Positions 1 through 8,149 of a stretch of DNA of 64,000 nt are shown here, piece after piece (position 1 is the first letter of the stretch; every line of letters begins with the position of its first letter). Source of the DNA: Leucobacter sp. OH1287 (GTDB lineage Bacteria; Actinomycetota; Actinomycetes; Actinomycetales; Microbacteriaceae); assembly GCF_003859945.1 (NCBI RefSeq), contig NZ_RQYM01000002.1, positions 1-64,000 of the forward strand. Direction: 5' to 3'. A model generated the notes under the pieces. It saw nothing but the letters and a program-made list of their open reading frames with translations, was not told the DNA's origin and did no database searches. The position numbers and the translations under genes were made by a program.

Positions 1-1
1 G

Positions 2-403
2 TTGAGTCGCCGGAACTTTAACCCCTCTACAGGGCATGGAAACACTGGGAAGCAGCGGAAGAAATGCCACACAATCTGTCCACTTACCCAAAAAGCGCTG
101 CAGCACTCGTCAACGGTTAATGCTGCACGAGAATCAGCCGCTGAAATATATTTGCTGCGAACCGGTTTAGAAGAGCTATTTGCCAGCGATCTGGATGATA
201 AAACACCGCTAGCTCTTATCTCGGGCGCTTTAACTATGCCGGGTGAGAGTAAAAAAATGCGCGGTATTATTCAGCGTGCGCACGAGCAGGCTGTTGCAAA
301 CCACGCGGGTTCTCGCTTTATAACGGCAGAGCGCTCAGGTCATAATGTTCCCATCACGGAACCCGCGGTGGTAGCAGAATCGGTTATGCGGTTCTTCAAA
401 TAG
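2..403 (+). CDS. alpha/beta hydrolase, C-terminal part (5' end outside window)
   Basis: Only the last ~130 codons are present and the frame is open to the left edge, so the gene starts upstream. The C-terminal stretch ending HNVPITEPAVVAESV has the catalytic His plus following V..F pattern that closes many alpha/beta-hydrolase domains (lipase/esterase or proline-iminopeptidase type). The nucleophile Ser and the acidic residue would lie outside or at the edge of the window, so substrate and catalytic competence cannot be judged. It converges on the tRNA-Ser gene, with a long hairpin between them. Confidence 0.55.
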   Translation: MSRRNFNPSTGHGNTGKQRKKCHTICPLTQKALQHSSTVNAARESAAEIYLLRTGLEELFASDLDDKTPLALISGALTMPGESKKMRGIIQRAHEQAVANHAGSRFITAERSGHNVPITEPAVVAESVMRFFK

Positions 404-410
404 ATACGGC

Positions 411-451
411 TAATGTCCCACTACTTTTATAAACAGTGTAGTGGGACATTA
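411..451. terminator. 14-bp perfect inverted repeat between hydrolase and tRNA-Ser
   Basis: Arms 411-424 and 438-451 are perfect reverse complements around a 13-nt loop. The element lies between two convergent genes, so a bidirectional transcription barrier is the simplest reading. No run of T follows either arm, so a canonical intrinsic terminator is not proven. Confidence 0.5.
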
Positions 452-457
452 CAAGAG

Positions 458-545
458 CGGTGGCGGTGGGATTTGAACCCACGGTGCAGGGTTACTACAC
501 ACGACTTTTCGAGAGTCGCACCTTCGGCCGCTCGGACACGCCACC
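458..545 (-). tRNA. tRNA-Ser(CGA)
   Basis: Read on the minus strand the 88-nt sequence folds as a class II tRNA. The 7-bp acceptor stem GGTGGCG (539-545) pairs with CGCCACC (459-465), the T-arm is GTGGG/TTCAAAT/CCCAC, there is a long variable arm, and the anticodon loop CTCGAAA gives CGA. The discriminator is G, as expected for Ser. CCA is not encoded. Confidence 0.95.
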
Positions 546-555
546 CTAACAAACC

Positions 556-561
556 ATTATA
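556..561 (-). promoter_or_regulatory. -10 box of the tRNA-Ser gene
   Basis: The minus strand carries a perfect TATAAT hexamer that ends 10 nt before the mature tRNA 5' end. No convincing -35 is seen at 17 nt, so this may depend on the -10 alone. Confidence 0.6.
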
Positions 562-605
562 TTGGGTGAAACCTGAATCGGTACCAAAACGTCCCTAGCT
601 TCACC

Positions 606-611
606 TATTCT
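606..611 (+). promoter_or_regulatory. -10 box of radA, leaderless arrangement
   Basis: TATTCT ends 7 nt before the radA ATG and there is no Shine-Dalgarno sequence. This spacing would place the transcription start on the ATG, a common arrangement in actinobacteria. Confidence 0.45.
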
Positions 612-618
612 GTTATAC

Positions 619-1971
619 ATGGCTAAACAGCGAGCTTCTTATGTTTGTGGTGACTGCGGTTACAAGGCTGCTAAGTGGATCGGCCGCTGCGCATCCTGCG
701 GTGCGTGGGGCTCGATGGCTGCTGAGCAGGCTACGACGCAGCTCTCCTCGGGCGTGCGTACGCGGGCGGCAACTCCGCCGAGTGTGACGGCTGCCAGGCT
801 GCGAGATGTTCCCGCGAGCACGGTGATGCGACGCCAGACCGGCATCGCCGAGTTCGATCGGGTGCTCGGCGGCGGTGTTGTTCCGGGCGCTGCAATCCTG
901 CTGTCGGGGGAGCCGGGTGTTGGCAAGTCGACGTTGCTTTTGCGCGCCGCCGCGAGTGTTGCCGAGACAGGTGCGAGCGTGCTGTATATCAGCGGTGAGG
1001 AGTCGGCGGGGCAGATTCGGCTTCGGGCTGAGCGCACCGGCTGCCTGGCAGAGAACCTGTTTTGCGCATCCGAGACAGACCTGTCTGTTGCGCTCGGTTA
1101 TATAGAGTCGGCGGATCCTGATTTTATTATTGTCGACTCGGTGCAGACGCTCGCAAGCCCCGACGTTGAGGGCATCGCGGGCGGGCCCGCGCAGGTACGC
1201 GAGGTTGCCTCGGTGCTGGTGCGGGTTGCAAAAAATCGCGGCACACCGATTATTATCGTCGGCCACGTCACTAAAGACGGCGCGGTCGCAGGCCCCCGCA
1301 CACTCGAACACCTGGTTGATGTTGTCTGCCACTTCGAGGGCGACAAACAGACAACGCTGCGCTTCCTACGAACCCTCAAAAACCGCTTCGGCGCAACCGA
1401 CGAGATCGGCTGCTTCGAGATGCGAGAAACCGGCATCGTCGAGGTGACGGATCCAAGCGAACTGTTCATCAGCGGCACCAACGCCGAGGTGAGCGGCACC
1501 TGCGTCGCCCTCGCAATCGAGGGGCGACGTGCAATCCCTGTCGAGGTGCAGGCGCTTGTCGCACCCAGCTCCGGGCCAAACCCGCGACGAGTCACCAGCG
1601 GGGTGGATCCAGCCAGGCTCGCCATGATTCTCGCGATCCTCGAAAAACGGGTTGGCATTAAACTGCACACACTAGACGTCTACGTCAGCACCGTCGGCGG
1701 GGTTAAACTGCTTGACCCGGGGGCGGATCTTGCAATCGCGCTCGCAATCGTCAGTGCGGCCTACGATTCCCCGCTGCCGCCCACCGTCGCCGCGGCAGGC
1801 GAGCTCAGTCTCGCCGGTGAGATTAGGGCGGTTATCGCCAAACACCAGCGCAAAAAAGAGGCCGAGCGGTTAGGGTATAAACACTTCATCGACCATACGG
1901 CGAGCACCCTCCAAGCAGCGTGCCAGCGGATCGCAAAATTAAAGACAGCAGGGCAGCCCGGAGAGGAGTAG
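619..1971 (+). CDS. radA: DNA repair protein RadA (Sms)
   Basis: RadA is a RecA-like ATPase that drives branch migration of recombination intermediates in the cytosol. The 450-residue length is normal. The N-terminal zinc finger has Cys10, 13, 24 and 27, Walker A is GEPGVGKST (97-105), the RadA signature KNRFG is at 254-258, and the C-terminal part is the Lon-protease-like domain. The ATG is preceded by a -10 box rather than an SD, suggesting leaderless translation. The stop is separated by 1 nt from mqo, so co-transcription is likely. Confidence 0.97.
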   Translation: MAKQRASYVCGDCGYKAAKWIGRCASCGAWGSMAAEQATTQLSSGVRTRAATPPSVTAARLRDVPASTVMRRQTGIAEFDRVLGGGVVPGAAILLSGEPGVGKSTLLLRAAASVAETGASVLYISGEESAGQIRLRAERTGCLAENLFCASETDLSVALGYIESADPDFIIVDSVQTLASPDVEGIAGGPAQVREVASVLVRVAKNRGTPIIIVGHVTKDGAVAGPRTLEHLVDVVCHFEGDKQTTLRFLRTLKNRFGATDEIGCFEMRETGIVEVTDPSELFISGTNAEVSGTCVALAIEGRRAIPVEVQALVAPSSGPNPRRVTSGVDPARLAMILAILEKRVGIKLHTLDVYVSTVGGVKLLDPGADLAIALAIVSAAYDSPLPPTVAAAGELSLAGEIRAVIAKHQRKKEAERLGYKHFIDHTASTLQAACQRIAKLKTAGQPGEE

Positions 1972-1972
1972 A

Positions 1973-3460
1973 ATGGCTAGAGTGAGTACAAAGACAGTTG
2001 ATGTAGTATTAGTCGGTGGCGGAATCATGAGTGCAACACTCAGCGCCCTAATCAAAGACCTTGAACCAACCTGGTCAGTAGCGCTCCTAGAGTCACAGGG
2101 AGAAGTCGCAACAGAAAGCTCAAACGCGTGGAACAACGCGGGCACAGGGCACGCGGCACTCTGCGAGCTCAACTACATGCCAGAGGGTCAAGACGGCAGC
2201 CTCAATGCAGACAAAGCAATCGGAATTAACGAACAGTACACACTATCGCGCCAGTGGTGGGCACACCAGGTAAAGGCCGGTAAACTCAAAAACCCGAAAA
2301 CTTTCATCAACACAATCCCGCACCTCACCTTCGTTGAGGGCGAAGCAAACGTCGACTATCTGCGTCGCCGCTACGAGATCCTGAAAAACGAGCCGCTGTT
2401 CGCAGACATGGAATACAGCGAAGACCCCGATCAGATCGCAGGGTGGGCTCCGCTGCTCATCGACCGTCGAGACAAAAGCCAAAAAATCGCGGCAACCCGC
2501 TCAATCAGCGGCACAGACGTGAACTTCGGTGAGATCACCCGGCAGCTGGTAGACAACCTCGCAGCCGAGGGCGGCGAAGTGTTCCTCAATTCACGAGTAA
2601 AAAAGGTTAAGCGCACAACAGATGGTAACTGGGAGTTGACAGTCGCAGACGCTTCCGGCGCTAAAAAAACCACACTGCGCGCCAAGTTCGTGTTCGTTGG
2701 AGCAGGCGGTGGTGCCCTCGCGCTGCTGCAGTCTGCAGGAATCCCTGAGATTTCAGGTTTCGGCGGCTTTCCGATCAGTGGTAAATTCCTGCGCTGCACC
2801 AACCCCGAGGTGATTAAACAGCACCGCGCCAAGGTCTACGGCAAAGCAAAAGTGGGCGCACCGCCAATGTCAGTTCCGCACCTTGATACCCGAATCATTG
2901 ACGGCAAAGAAAGCCTACTGTTTGGCCCATACGCAGGCTTCAGCCCGAACTTCCTAAAAAATGGATCATATCTTGACCTGTTCAAATCCATTCGGGCACA
3001 CAACCTCGGCCCGATGCTCAAAGTCGGCCTCACCCAGTGGTCACTCGAGAAATATCTGCTCGGTGAGTTGCTTGCCAGCAGGCAAAAACAGATCGAGACA
3101 CTGCGTGACTACTTCCCTGCAGCAGACGCTGACGATTGGGAGATGATCACCGCCGGTCAGCGTGTACAGGTAATGAAAAAGGACCCAAACAAGGGCGGCA
3201 TCCTACAGTTCGGCACCGAAATCGTCTCCAGCCAAGACGGCACAATCGCCGGTTTGCTCGGCGCATCACCGGGAGCATCAACCGCGGTTCACGCGATGCT
3301 TGACGTGCTCAAACGCTGCTTCCCGAACGAGTTCAACGGCAAATGGCAGAGCGCAATCCAAAAACAGGCCAGTGTTTACGGCGCAAACATCAACAGCAGC
3401 GCCGAAAAAACCGAGGCTGTGCTGGCAGAAACCGCTGCAGTGCTCGGGCTAGAAAGATAA
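1973..3460 (+). CDS. mqo: malate:quinone oxidoreductase
   Basis: This FAD-dependent peripheral membrane enzyme oxidises L-malate to oxaloacetate and passes electrons to quinone, replacing or complementing malate dehydrogenase. The N-terminal dinucleotide-binding motif VLVGGGIMSATL lies at about residues 11-22, and the 495-residue length matches the Mqo family. The ATG follows the radA stop by 1 nt with a GGAGAGGAG-type SD inside the radA end. Many Ser and Thr codons are TCA and ACA, unlike the GC-rich codon choice of radA. Confidence 0.96.
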   Translation: MARVSTKTVDVVLVGGGIMSATLSALIKDLEPTWSVALLESQGEVATESSNAWNNAGTGHAALCELNYMPEGQDGSLNADKAIGINEQYTLSRQWWAHQVKAGKLKNPKTFINTIPHLTFVEGEANVDYLRRRYEILKNEPLFADMEYSEDPDQIAGWAPLLIDRRDKSQKIAATRSISGTDVNFGEITRQLVDNLAAEGGEVFLNSRVKKVKRTTDGNWELTVADASGAKKTTLRAKFVFVGAGGGALALLQSAGIPEISGFGGFPISGKFLRCTNPEVIKQHRAKVYGKAKVGAPPMSVPHLDTRIIDGKESLLFGPYAGFSPNFLKNGSYLDLFKSIRAHNLGPMLKVGLTQWSLEKYLLGELLASRQKQIETLRDYFPAADADDWEMITAGQRVQVMKKDPNKGGILQFGTEIVSSQDGTIAGLLGASPGASTAVHAMLDVLKRCFPNEFNGKWQSAIQKQASVYGANINSSAEKTEAVLAETAAVLGLER

Positions 3461-3510
3461 AACGCTAACCCCACCAAAAACCAAGCAGGTAAACCGCCAA
3501 CAACCAAGAA

Positions 3511-4470
3511 ATGACACAGCCGCCGTCACCAGAAAACGCTCAGACCCCGACCAGCAAGCGACAACCAGCAGAAGCCAAAGGCTTCAACGCGCTAATCGCC
3601 GACGCAACAGCGTTAACCGGTGACGGTGGCTCTCAAGCACCAGCAGATAAAACCGAGACAGCAAAACCCTCAAAATACGCGAAACTCGCTATCGGCGTCA
3701 CACTCGCCGTCGGTATCGCCGCAACCGGATACGCCGCATACGAAATCAACAACAACCTGCGCAGCCAAGCCGAAGCCGAACAGGCACTAGAAAAAGCACA
3801 AAAAGCCGCCGCCGTAAAAGCACAACAGCAGCAGCCACAGCCGGAAGTGCTGCCAGTAACCGAACCAGAACGGCCAGCGGGGGCGATTAAACGCAAACCG
3901 TTTATCGCGGTGATCGCGGATCCACAGTGGATCAAAGACACTGCCGCCGCAACCGGAGTGCCTGAGCGAGCCCTGCAAGCATACGCGGCAGCAACACTCA
4001 CCGTAAACAAAGAACAGCCCGCGTGCGAGATGGGATGGAACACTCTAGCGGCGGTCGGTGCCGTAGAAACCCACCACGGCACTATCTCCGGCACGGCATT
4101 GAATCAGAAAGGCCAGGCGCTGCCACGCATCATCGGCGAACCACTCACCGGTGAACAGTTCATCGCCGCAAAAGACACTGACGGTGGCCTACTAGACGGC
4201 AACCCCGAATGGGATCACGCAGTCGGTCCACTACAGTTCATTCCCGAAACCTGGCGGCAATACGCGAGAGACGCCGACGGAGACGGCTGGGCAGACATCG
4301 ACAGCATCGACGACCAGGCACTATCAGCCGCAACACTGCTGTGCGAAGCAGGCGGCACACTCACTCAGGCAAGCAACTGGATAACCGCGATCAAAGCCTA
4401 CAACCCGAGCATCGACTACAACAACGATGTGGCGGCCGTAGCGGACCAGTATGCCGCCCGCGTTAGATAA
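3511..4470 (+). CDS. membrane-anchored lytic transglycosylase
   Basis: A predicted peptidoglycan-cleaving lytic transglycosylase. The disordered N-terminus (1-55) is followed by one membrane segment (about 59-77), a Gln/Ala-rich coiled linker (80-115), and an SLT/MltB-like domain outside. The catalytic Glu is probably E186 in VETHHG, followed by PLQFIPETW and a DADGDGWADI segment rich in Asp that resembles a calcium-binding loop. No strong SD precedes the ATG. The gene lies 50 bp after mqo with no terminator seen. It may act in cell-wall remodelling. Family confidence is high; substrate detail is inferred. Confidence 0.85.
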   Translation: MTQPPSPENAQTPTSKRQPAEAKGFNALIADATALTGDGGSQAPADKTETAKPSKYAKLAIGVTLAVGIAATGYAAYEINNNLRSQAEAEQALEKAQKAAAVKAQQQQPQPEVLPVTEPERPAGAIKRKPFIAVIADPQWIKDTAAATGVPERALQAYAAATLTVNKEQPACEMGWNTLAAVGAVETHHGTISGTALNQKGQALPRIIGEPLTGEQFIAAKDTDGGLLDGNPEWDHAVGPLQFIPETWRQYARDADGDGWADIDSIDDQALSAATLLCEAGGTLTQASNWITAIKAYNPSIDYNNDVAAVADQYAARVR

Positions 4471-4538
4471 CTCACGCCGTAAGACCGCGAGAAAAAAATC
4501 AGAGAAAAACACAGGTTACGCGCTGTGTCTTAAAGCAA

Positions 4539-4567
4539 TTGACCTTTCTGCGCAAGTAGTCCAAAAT
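4539..4567 (+). promoter_or_regulatory. promoter of the HtaA gene
   Basis: TTGACC (4539-4544) and CAAAAT (4562-4567) are separated by 17 nt. The predicted start of transcription, near 4574, falls inside the iron box. Confidence 0.55.
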
Positions 4568-4572
4568 GGATT

Positions 4573-4591
4573 GAAGGTAAGTAATACCTTA
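4573..4591 (+). promoter_or_regulatory. DtxR/IdeR-like iron box
   Basis: The 19-bp site has arms AAGGTA and TACCTT around a 5-nt centre and matches 13 of 19 positions of the DtxR/IdeR consensus. On the reverse strand an overlapping TTAAGCTAAGGTA element extends it to about 4597. It sits just downstream of the -10, where a bound repressor would block initiation. Iron-dependent repression of a haem-binding protein is the expected logic. Confidence 0.6.
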
Positions 4592-4632
4592 GCTTAATCT
4601 GTTCGCGCGAAAACACAGAAAATAGGAGAGCA

Positions 4633-6858
4633 ATGTCTCAAACAGCTAACAGCCCTAAAAAGCGGCTGCTGAGCGCTCTCGTTGCTGCGTCAGTTGCCTT
4701 CACCGGTGCAATCTTCTTGCCCAGCCAGGCAGCAGCCGCAGAGAACGAGAACGTTGCAGAAGCAACGCTTGAATGGGGAATCAAAGACTCCTTCCGCAAC
4801 TATATTACCGGTGGAGCAAAGGGTAAAGTTGATACCATTGGAACGACAACCATCGGGACTGATGCCTACAATTGGAAAGGCGGTACCGGAACGGTTGCTG
4901 CTGACGGAAGCTCAGCCGATGTCAGCTTCACCGGCGGAGTTCACATGACTGGCCATAGTGGCTTGCTCGACCTGACAATCACCAACCCTCGTTTCGAGGC
5001 AACCACCTCAACCGCCGGAAATCTCTATGTGGATGTTCGTAGCCGTGTCCTGGCTACGGGCGATTACATCGAGCAAAAGGGTGTACTGTTTTCTAACCTC
5101 ACTCTTGCTCAGCCTCAGGTAACAGATAAAAGTGTCAGCTATGTTGTTACCAAGAGTGCTATCACAGAAGAAGGCGCTAAAGGTTTTGCAGGATATTGGT
5201 CTCCAGGCACAGTGCTTGAAGCGAAATTCAATGTCACCCTGCCAATCAAAAAGGCAGTTGAGACCAACACAGCCCTCGCTGTTGACAAGGCAGATATTAA
5301 GTCAAACGAGTCTGCTGCTCTGACTGCAACCGTGACCCCCGCTGAGGCAGTTGGTACGGTGCAGCTGAAAGAGGGTGACAAGATCGTCGCCAGCGAGGCT
5401 GTAAACAACGGCACCGCTAAGTTCAACGTTTCTGGCCTCTCGGTTGGCGCGCACAACCTGGTTGCTGTTTTCGTTCCAACAGACACTAAGAACTTCAAGC
5501 AGTCTGCTCCATCAGCTGCTGTCACCGTAAACGTTGCCGAGGCTCCGCCAGCGGTTGTTTACACACCAAGGCTTGAGGTATTCAAGGCTGACGGCTCAAC
5601 CCCGCTGGGTGACAGCGTGGTAAACCCTGGCGACACCATCGTTGTTAAGGGATCCGGCTTCGACCCAGAGGGAATCAAGGGCACCCGCCCACCACTCGCT
5701 GGCCAGCCAGCTGGTGCATACGTTGCATTCGGCCAGTTCGCTGAGCAGTGGAAGCCATCAACAGGTGCAGCAGCTGAGACACGCCCAGCTGAGCAGGTTC
5801 GCTGGGCTCTCACCGACGCAGCGTTTAACGCACTGTCAGCTGACCTGAAGCCACGCTTCCAGGGTCAGCGCATCACACTGGGCACCGACGGAACCTTCTC
5901 CTGGACCCTCACCGCACCTGAGATCACCAAGGGTGTAGAGGGCGGCAAGATCGGTGTATACACCTACCCAGCATCAGGCGCTGTTGCTCCGCAGCAGGAA
6001 CTGTTCGTGCCGGTAAACCTGGTTAAGCCGGTTCCACCAGCCGCTGAGACAACCACCACCGTCACCGTTCCAGAAACCGCTGAGGAAGGATCGAACGTTG
6101 TTATCAAGGTAGCAGTGAAGCCAGTACAGGCACTCGGCACCGTTGAGATCTTCGTTGACGGCACCTCAATTGGCAACGCTGTTTTCGACAACGCTGATGG
6201 ATACGAGCTGACAACCAACGCCCTCAAGGCTGGCGAGCACTCAGTGGTTGCCAAGTTCAAGCCGCTTGACGACACAAAGTACCTGGCATCGGAGAGCGCA
6301 GCCGCCAAGGTTACAGTAACCGCGAAGCCAGCAACCCCTGCTGAGCCAAGCACCCCTGCAAACCCTGCAACACCGGTGCCTGCGGCAGCGCTGAAGCTTT
6401 CAGTGAGCGAGGCTGTTGTTGGTGACACCGTTGAGGCGAAGGTTACCGGGCTGGTTCCAGGCACCGAGGTTGCGTTCGAACTGCACTCAACCCCTGTTGC
6501 CCTGGGCAAGGTAAAGGCTGACGCCAACGGCGTTGCAACCTTCAGCTTCAAGGTTCCAGAGAACACAACCGCTGGCACACACACTGTTGTCGCCAGGGCA
6601 GCTGCTCTGGAGCTGAAGCAGCAGCTCGTTGTTCGCGCTAAAGCAGCCGCTAGCGTTGTTCCTGGCATCACCGGTAACACCGGCGCTGACCAGAAGCAGC
6701 CTGCAGCTGGCGCACCAGCTGCAGGCGGTGCTAAGCAGCTGGCTAAGACCGGTTCAGAAACCCCAGCGTTTGGAGCGATTGCTGCGCTGGCGCTGATGCT
6801 CGCCGGTGCTGTTGTGATTACCCGTCGCCGCAGCGCGGGCGTTAGCGAAAACAGCTAA
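4633..6858 (+). CDS. HtaA-domain haem-binding surface protein with LAxTG anchor
   Basis: A secreted 741-residue protein. It has a signal peptide (about 1-36, AAAA cleavage region), one HtaA domain (about 42-205) of the type that binds haemin in corynebacteria, three Ig-like Ala/Val-rich repeats (about 209-300, 470-565, 587-675), and a GSGFDP-type domain (about 310-465) that accompanies HtaA. The sorting signal LAKTG is at 703-707, followed by a membrane segment and RRR tail. LAxTG suggests a class E sortase. The SD AGGAGAG lies 5 nt before the ATG. No hmuTUV genes are adjacent, so the partner transporter must be elsewhere. Iron control is suggested by the upstream box. Confidence 0.9.
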   Translation: MSQTANSPKKRLLSALVAASVAFTGAIFLPSQAAAAENENVAEATLEWGIKDSFRNYITGGAKGKVDTIGTTTIGTDAYNWKGGTGTVAADGSSADVSFTGGVHMTGHSGLLDLTITNPRFEATTSTAGNLYVDVRSRVLATGDYIEQKGVLFSNLTLAQPQVTDKSVSYVVTKSAITEEGAKGFAGYWSPGTVLEAKFNVTLPIKKAVETNTALAVDKADIKSNESAALTATVTPAEAVGTVQLKEGDKIVASEAVNNGTAKFNVSGLSVGAHNLVAVFVPTDTKNFKQSAPSAAVTVNVAEAPPAVVYTPRLEVFKADGSTPLGDSVVNPGDTIVVKGSGFDPEGIKGTRPPLAGQPAGAYVAFGQFAEQWKPSTGAAAETRPAEQVRWALTDAAFNALSADLKPRFQGQRITLGTDGTFSWTLTAPEITKGVEGGKIGVYTYPASGAVAPQQELFVPVNLVKPVPPAAETTTTVTVPETAEEGSNVVIKVAVKPVQALGTVEIFVDGTSIGNAVFDNADGYELTTNALKAGEHSVVAKFKPLDDTKYLASESAAAKVTVTAKPATPAEPSTPANPATPVPAAALKLSVSEAVVGDTVEAKVTGLVPGTEVAFELHSTPVALGKVKADANGVATFSFKVPENTTAGTHTVVARAAALELKQQLVVRAKAAASVVPGITGNTGADQKQPAAGAPAAGGAKQLAKTGSETPAFGAIAALALMLAGAVVITRRRSAGVSENS

Positions 6859-6882
6859 AGCTAAACGGTAAAACACCACAAC

Positions 6883-6918
6883 AGAGGGCGGTCACCTAAA
6901 AGGGGCCGCCCTCTTGGT
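6883..6918 (+). terminator. terminator after the HtaA gene
   Basis: Arms AGAGGGCGG (6883-6891) and CCGCCCTCT (6906-6914) form a 9-bp perfect stem followed by a short T-rich stretch. Confidence 0.75.
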
Positions 6919-6976
6919 TTATCTTCTTGGTGTATCTGCTTGGAATATCTGTAGGGGAGTGTCACAGCTACTCGGC

Positions 6977-7005
6977 TTGCATTGCCGGTCAACAACCAGT
7001 AGGCT
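6977..7005 (+). promoter_or_regulatory. str operon promoter
   Basis: TTGCAT (6977-6982) and TAGGCT (7000-7005) have a 17-nt spacer, a good actinobacterial sigma-70 match. It would give a leader of about 200 nt before rpsL. Confidence 0.65.
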
Positions 7006-7009
7006 AGAT

Positions 7010-7214
7010 AACGGTGAATTCTGCCAATGTTTTGTGGTGCATACGTATCACAAGCCACCTGAGTTTTCATCAGGGTCACTGACTCAAAGAGTTACACCCC
7101 CACGGCATACCTGCACCAGTTTGTTTTGCAAACAGCAGGTTGCAACTGCAAGCAGTTGCACGCTGAAATATTCAGTACAAGCTGTCACCGTGCAGCACTA
7201 ACAAGGAGAACAAG
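7010..7214 (+). promoter_or_regulatory. structured 5' leader of the str operon
   Basis: The stretch 6919-7214 has no supported gene. Downstream of the promoter it carries a 9-bp perfect hairpin, TGCAACTGC (7141-7149) with GCAGTTGCA (7152-7160). Just before it is a smaller hairpin with arms GTTTG and CAAAC. S12 or S7 feedback or attenuation is possible but unproven. Confidence 0.45.
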
Positions 7215-7589
7215 TTGCCTACAATTCAGCAGCTGGTTCGCAAAGGCCGTAAGCCAAAGGTCTCAAAGACCAAGGCTCCCGCGCTGAAAGCGAACCCTCA
7301 GCAGCGTGGCGTATGCACCCGTGTGTACACCACAACCCCGAAGAAGCCTAACTCAGCTATGCGCAAGGTAGCTCGTGTGAAGCTTTCAAACGGAACCGAG
7401 GTTACCGCCTACATCCCTGGTGAGGGCCACAACCTGCAGGAGCACTCAATGGTGCTCGTGCGCGGTGGTCGTGTGAAGGACCTCCCGGGTGTGCGTTACC
7501 GCATTGTGCGTGGCGCGCTTGATACACAGGCTGTGAAGGGCCGCCAGCAGGCTCGCAGCCACTACGGTGCAAAGAAGGAGAAGAAGTAA
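7215..7589 (+). CDS. rpsL: 30S ribosomal protein S12
   Basis: S12 sits at the decoding centre and is the streptomycin-resistance determinant. The 124-residue product starts [12 protein letters not shown], and the loop [16 protein letters not shown] contains the conserved Lys of the K43 region. The second conserved Lys region is [10 protein letters not shown]. The start codon is TTG at 7215, with SD AAGGAGA eight bases upstream; no ATG or GTG fits the conserved N-terminus. The stop overlaps the rpsG ATG (TAATG). Confidence 0.98.
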   Translation: MPTIQQLVRKGRKPKVSKTKAPALKANPQQRGVCTRVYTTTPKKPNSAMRKVARVKLSNGTEVTAYIPGEGHNLQEHSMVLVRGGRVKDLPGVRYRIVRGALDTQAVKGRQQARSHYGAKKEKK

Positions 7590-8059
7590 TGCCACGTAAA
7601 GGCCCTGCTCCAAAGCGCCAGGTAGTAGCTGATCCGGTTTACGGTTCACCGGTTGTGAGCCAGCTCGTAAACAAGATCCTGCTTGACGGCAAAAAAGGAC
7701 TGGCAGAGCGCATCGTTTACGGTGCACTCGAAGCTGTAGCAGAGAAGACCGGTCAGGACGCTGTTAGCGTGCTCAAGAAGGCGCTCGACAACGTTCGTCC
7801 AACCCTGGAGGTTAGGTCACGCCGCGTTGGTGGTAGCACCTACCAGGTTCCGGTTGAGGTTAAGCCACACCGCGCTAACACTCTGGCGCTGCGCTGGCTG
7901 ACCAGCTACGCAAAAGCACGTCGCGAGCACACCATGACTGAGCGTCTTACCAACGAGATCCTCGACGCATCAAACGGCCTCGGTGCCGCTGTGAAGCGCC
8001 GTGAAGACACTCACAAGATGGCTGAGTCAAACCGCGCGTTTGCTCACTACCGCTGGTAA
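7589..8059 (+). CDS. rpsG: 30S ribosomal protein S7
   Basis: S7 nucleates assembly of the 30S head and contacts the E-site tRNA. The length of 156 residues is canonical and the N-terminus [10 protein letters not shown] matches the actinobacterial form. The ATG shares a base with the rpsL stop, indicating translational coupling. A GC-rich hairpin (arms GGGGCG and CGCCCC, about 8069-8095) follows before fusA and may lower read-through. Confidence 0.98.
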   Translation: MPRKGPAPKRQVVADPVYGSPVVSQLVNKILLDGKKGLAERIVYGALEAVAEKTGQDAVSVLKKALDNVRPTLEVRSRRVGGSTYQVPVEVKPHRANTLALRWLTSYAKARREHTMTERLTNEILDASNGLGAAVKRREDTHKMAESNRAFAHYRW

Positions 8060-8149
8060 TCACTGTGACGGGGCGTCGTCACAAGCGGCGCCCCAGCAGG
8101 ATCCACCAGCTAATCTAAAAACTTTCACTTCCAAAAAGAGGAGTACCCC

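Noticed and set aside
413-598. Small ORF on the plus strand
   Set aside because: It spans the inverted repeat and the antisense of tRNA-Ser; no SD and no coding signal.
5964-6680. 238-codon minus-strand ORF opposite the HtaA gene
   Set aside because: Ser/Thr/Ala-rich shadow of the Ig-like repeats.
6914-7201. 95-codon ORF upstream of rpsL
   Set aside because: It covers the str promoter and leader and has no recognisable features.
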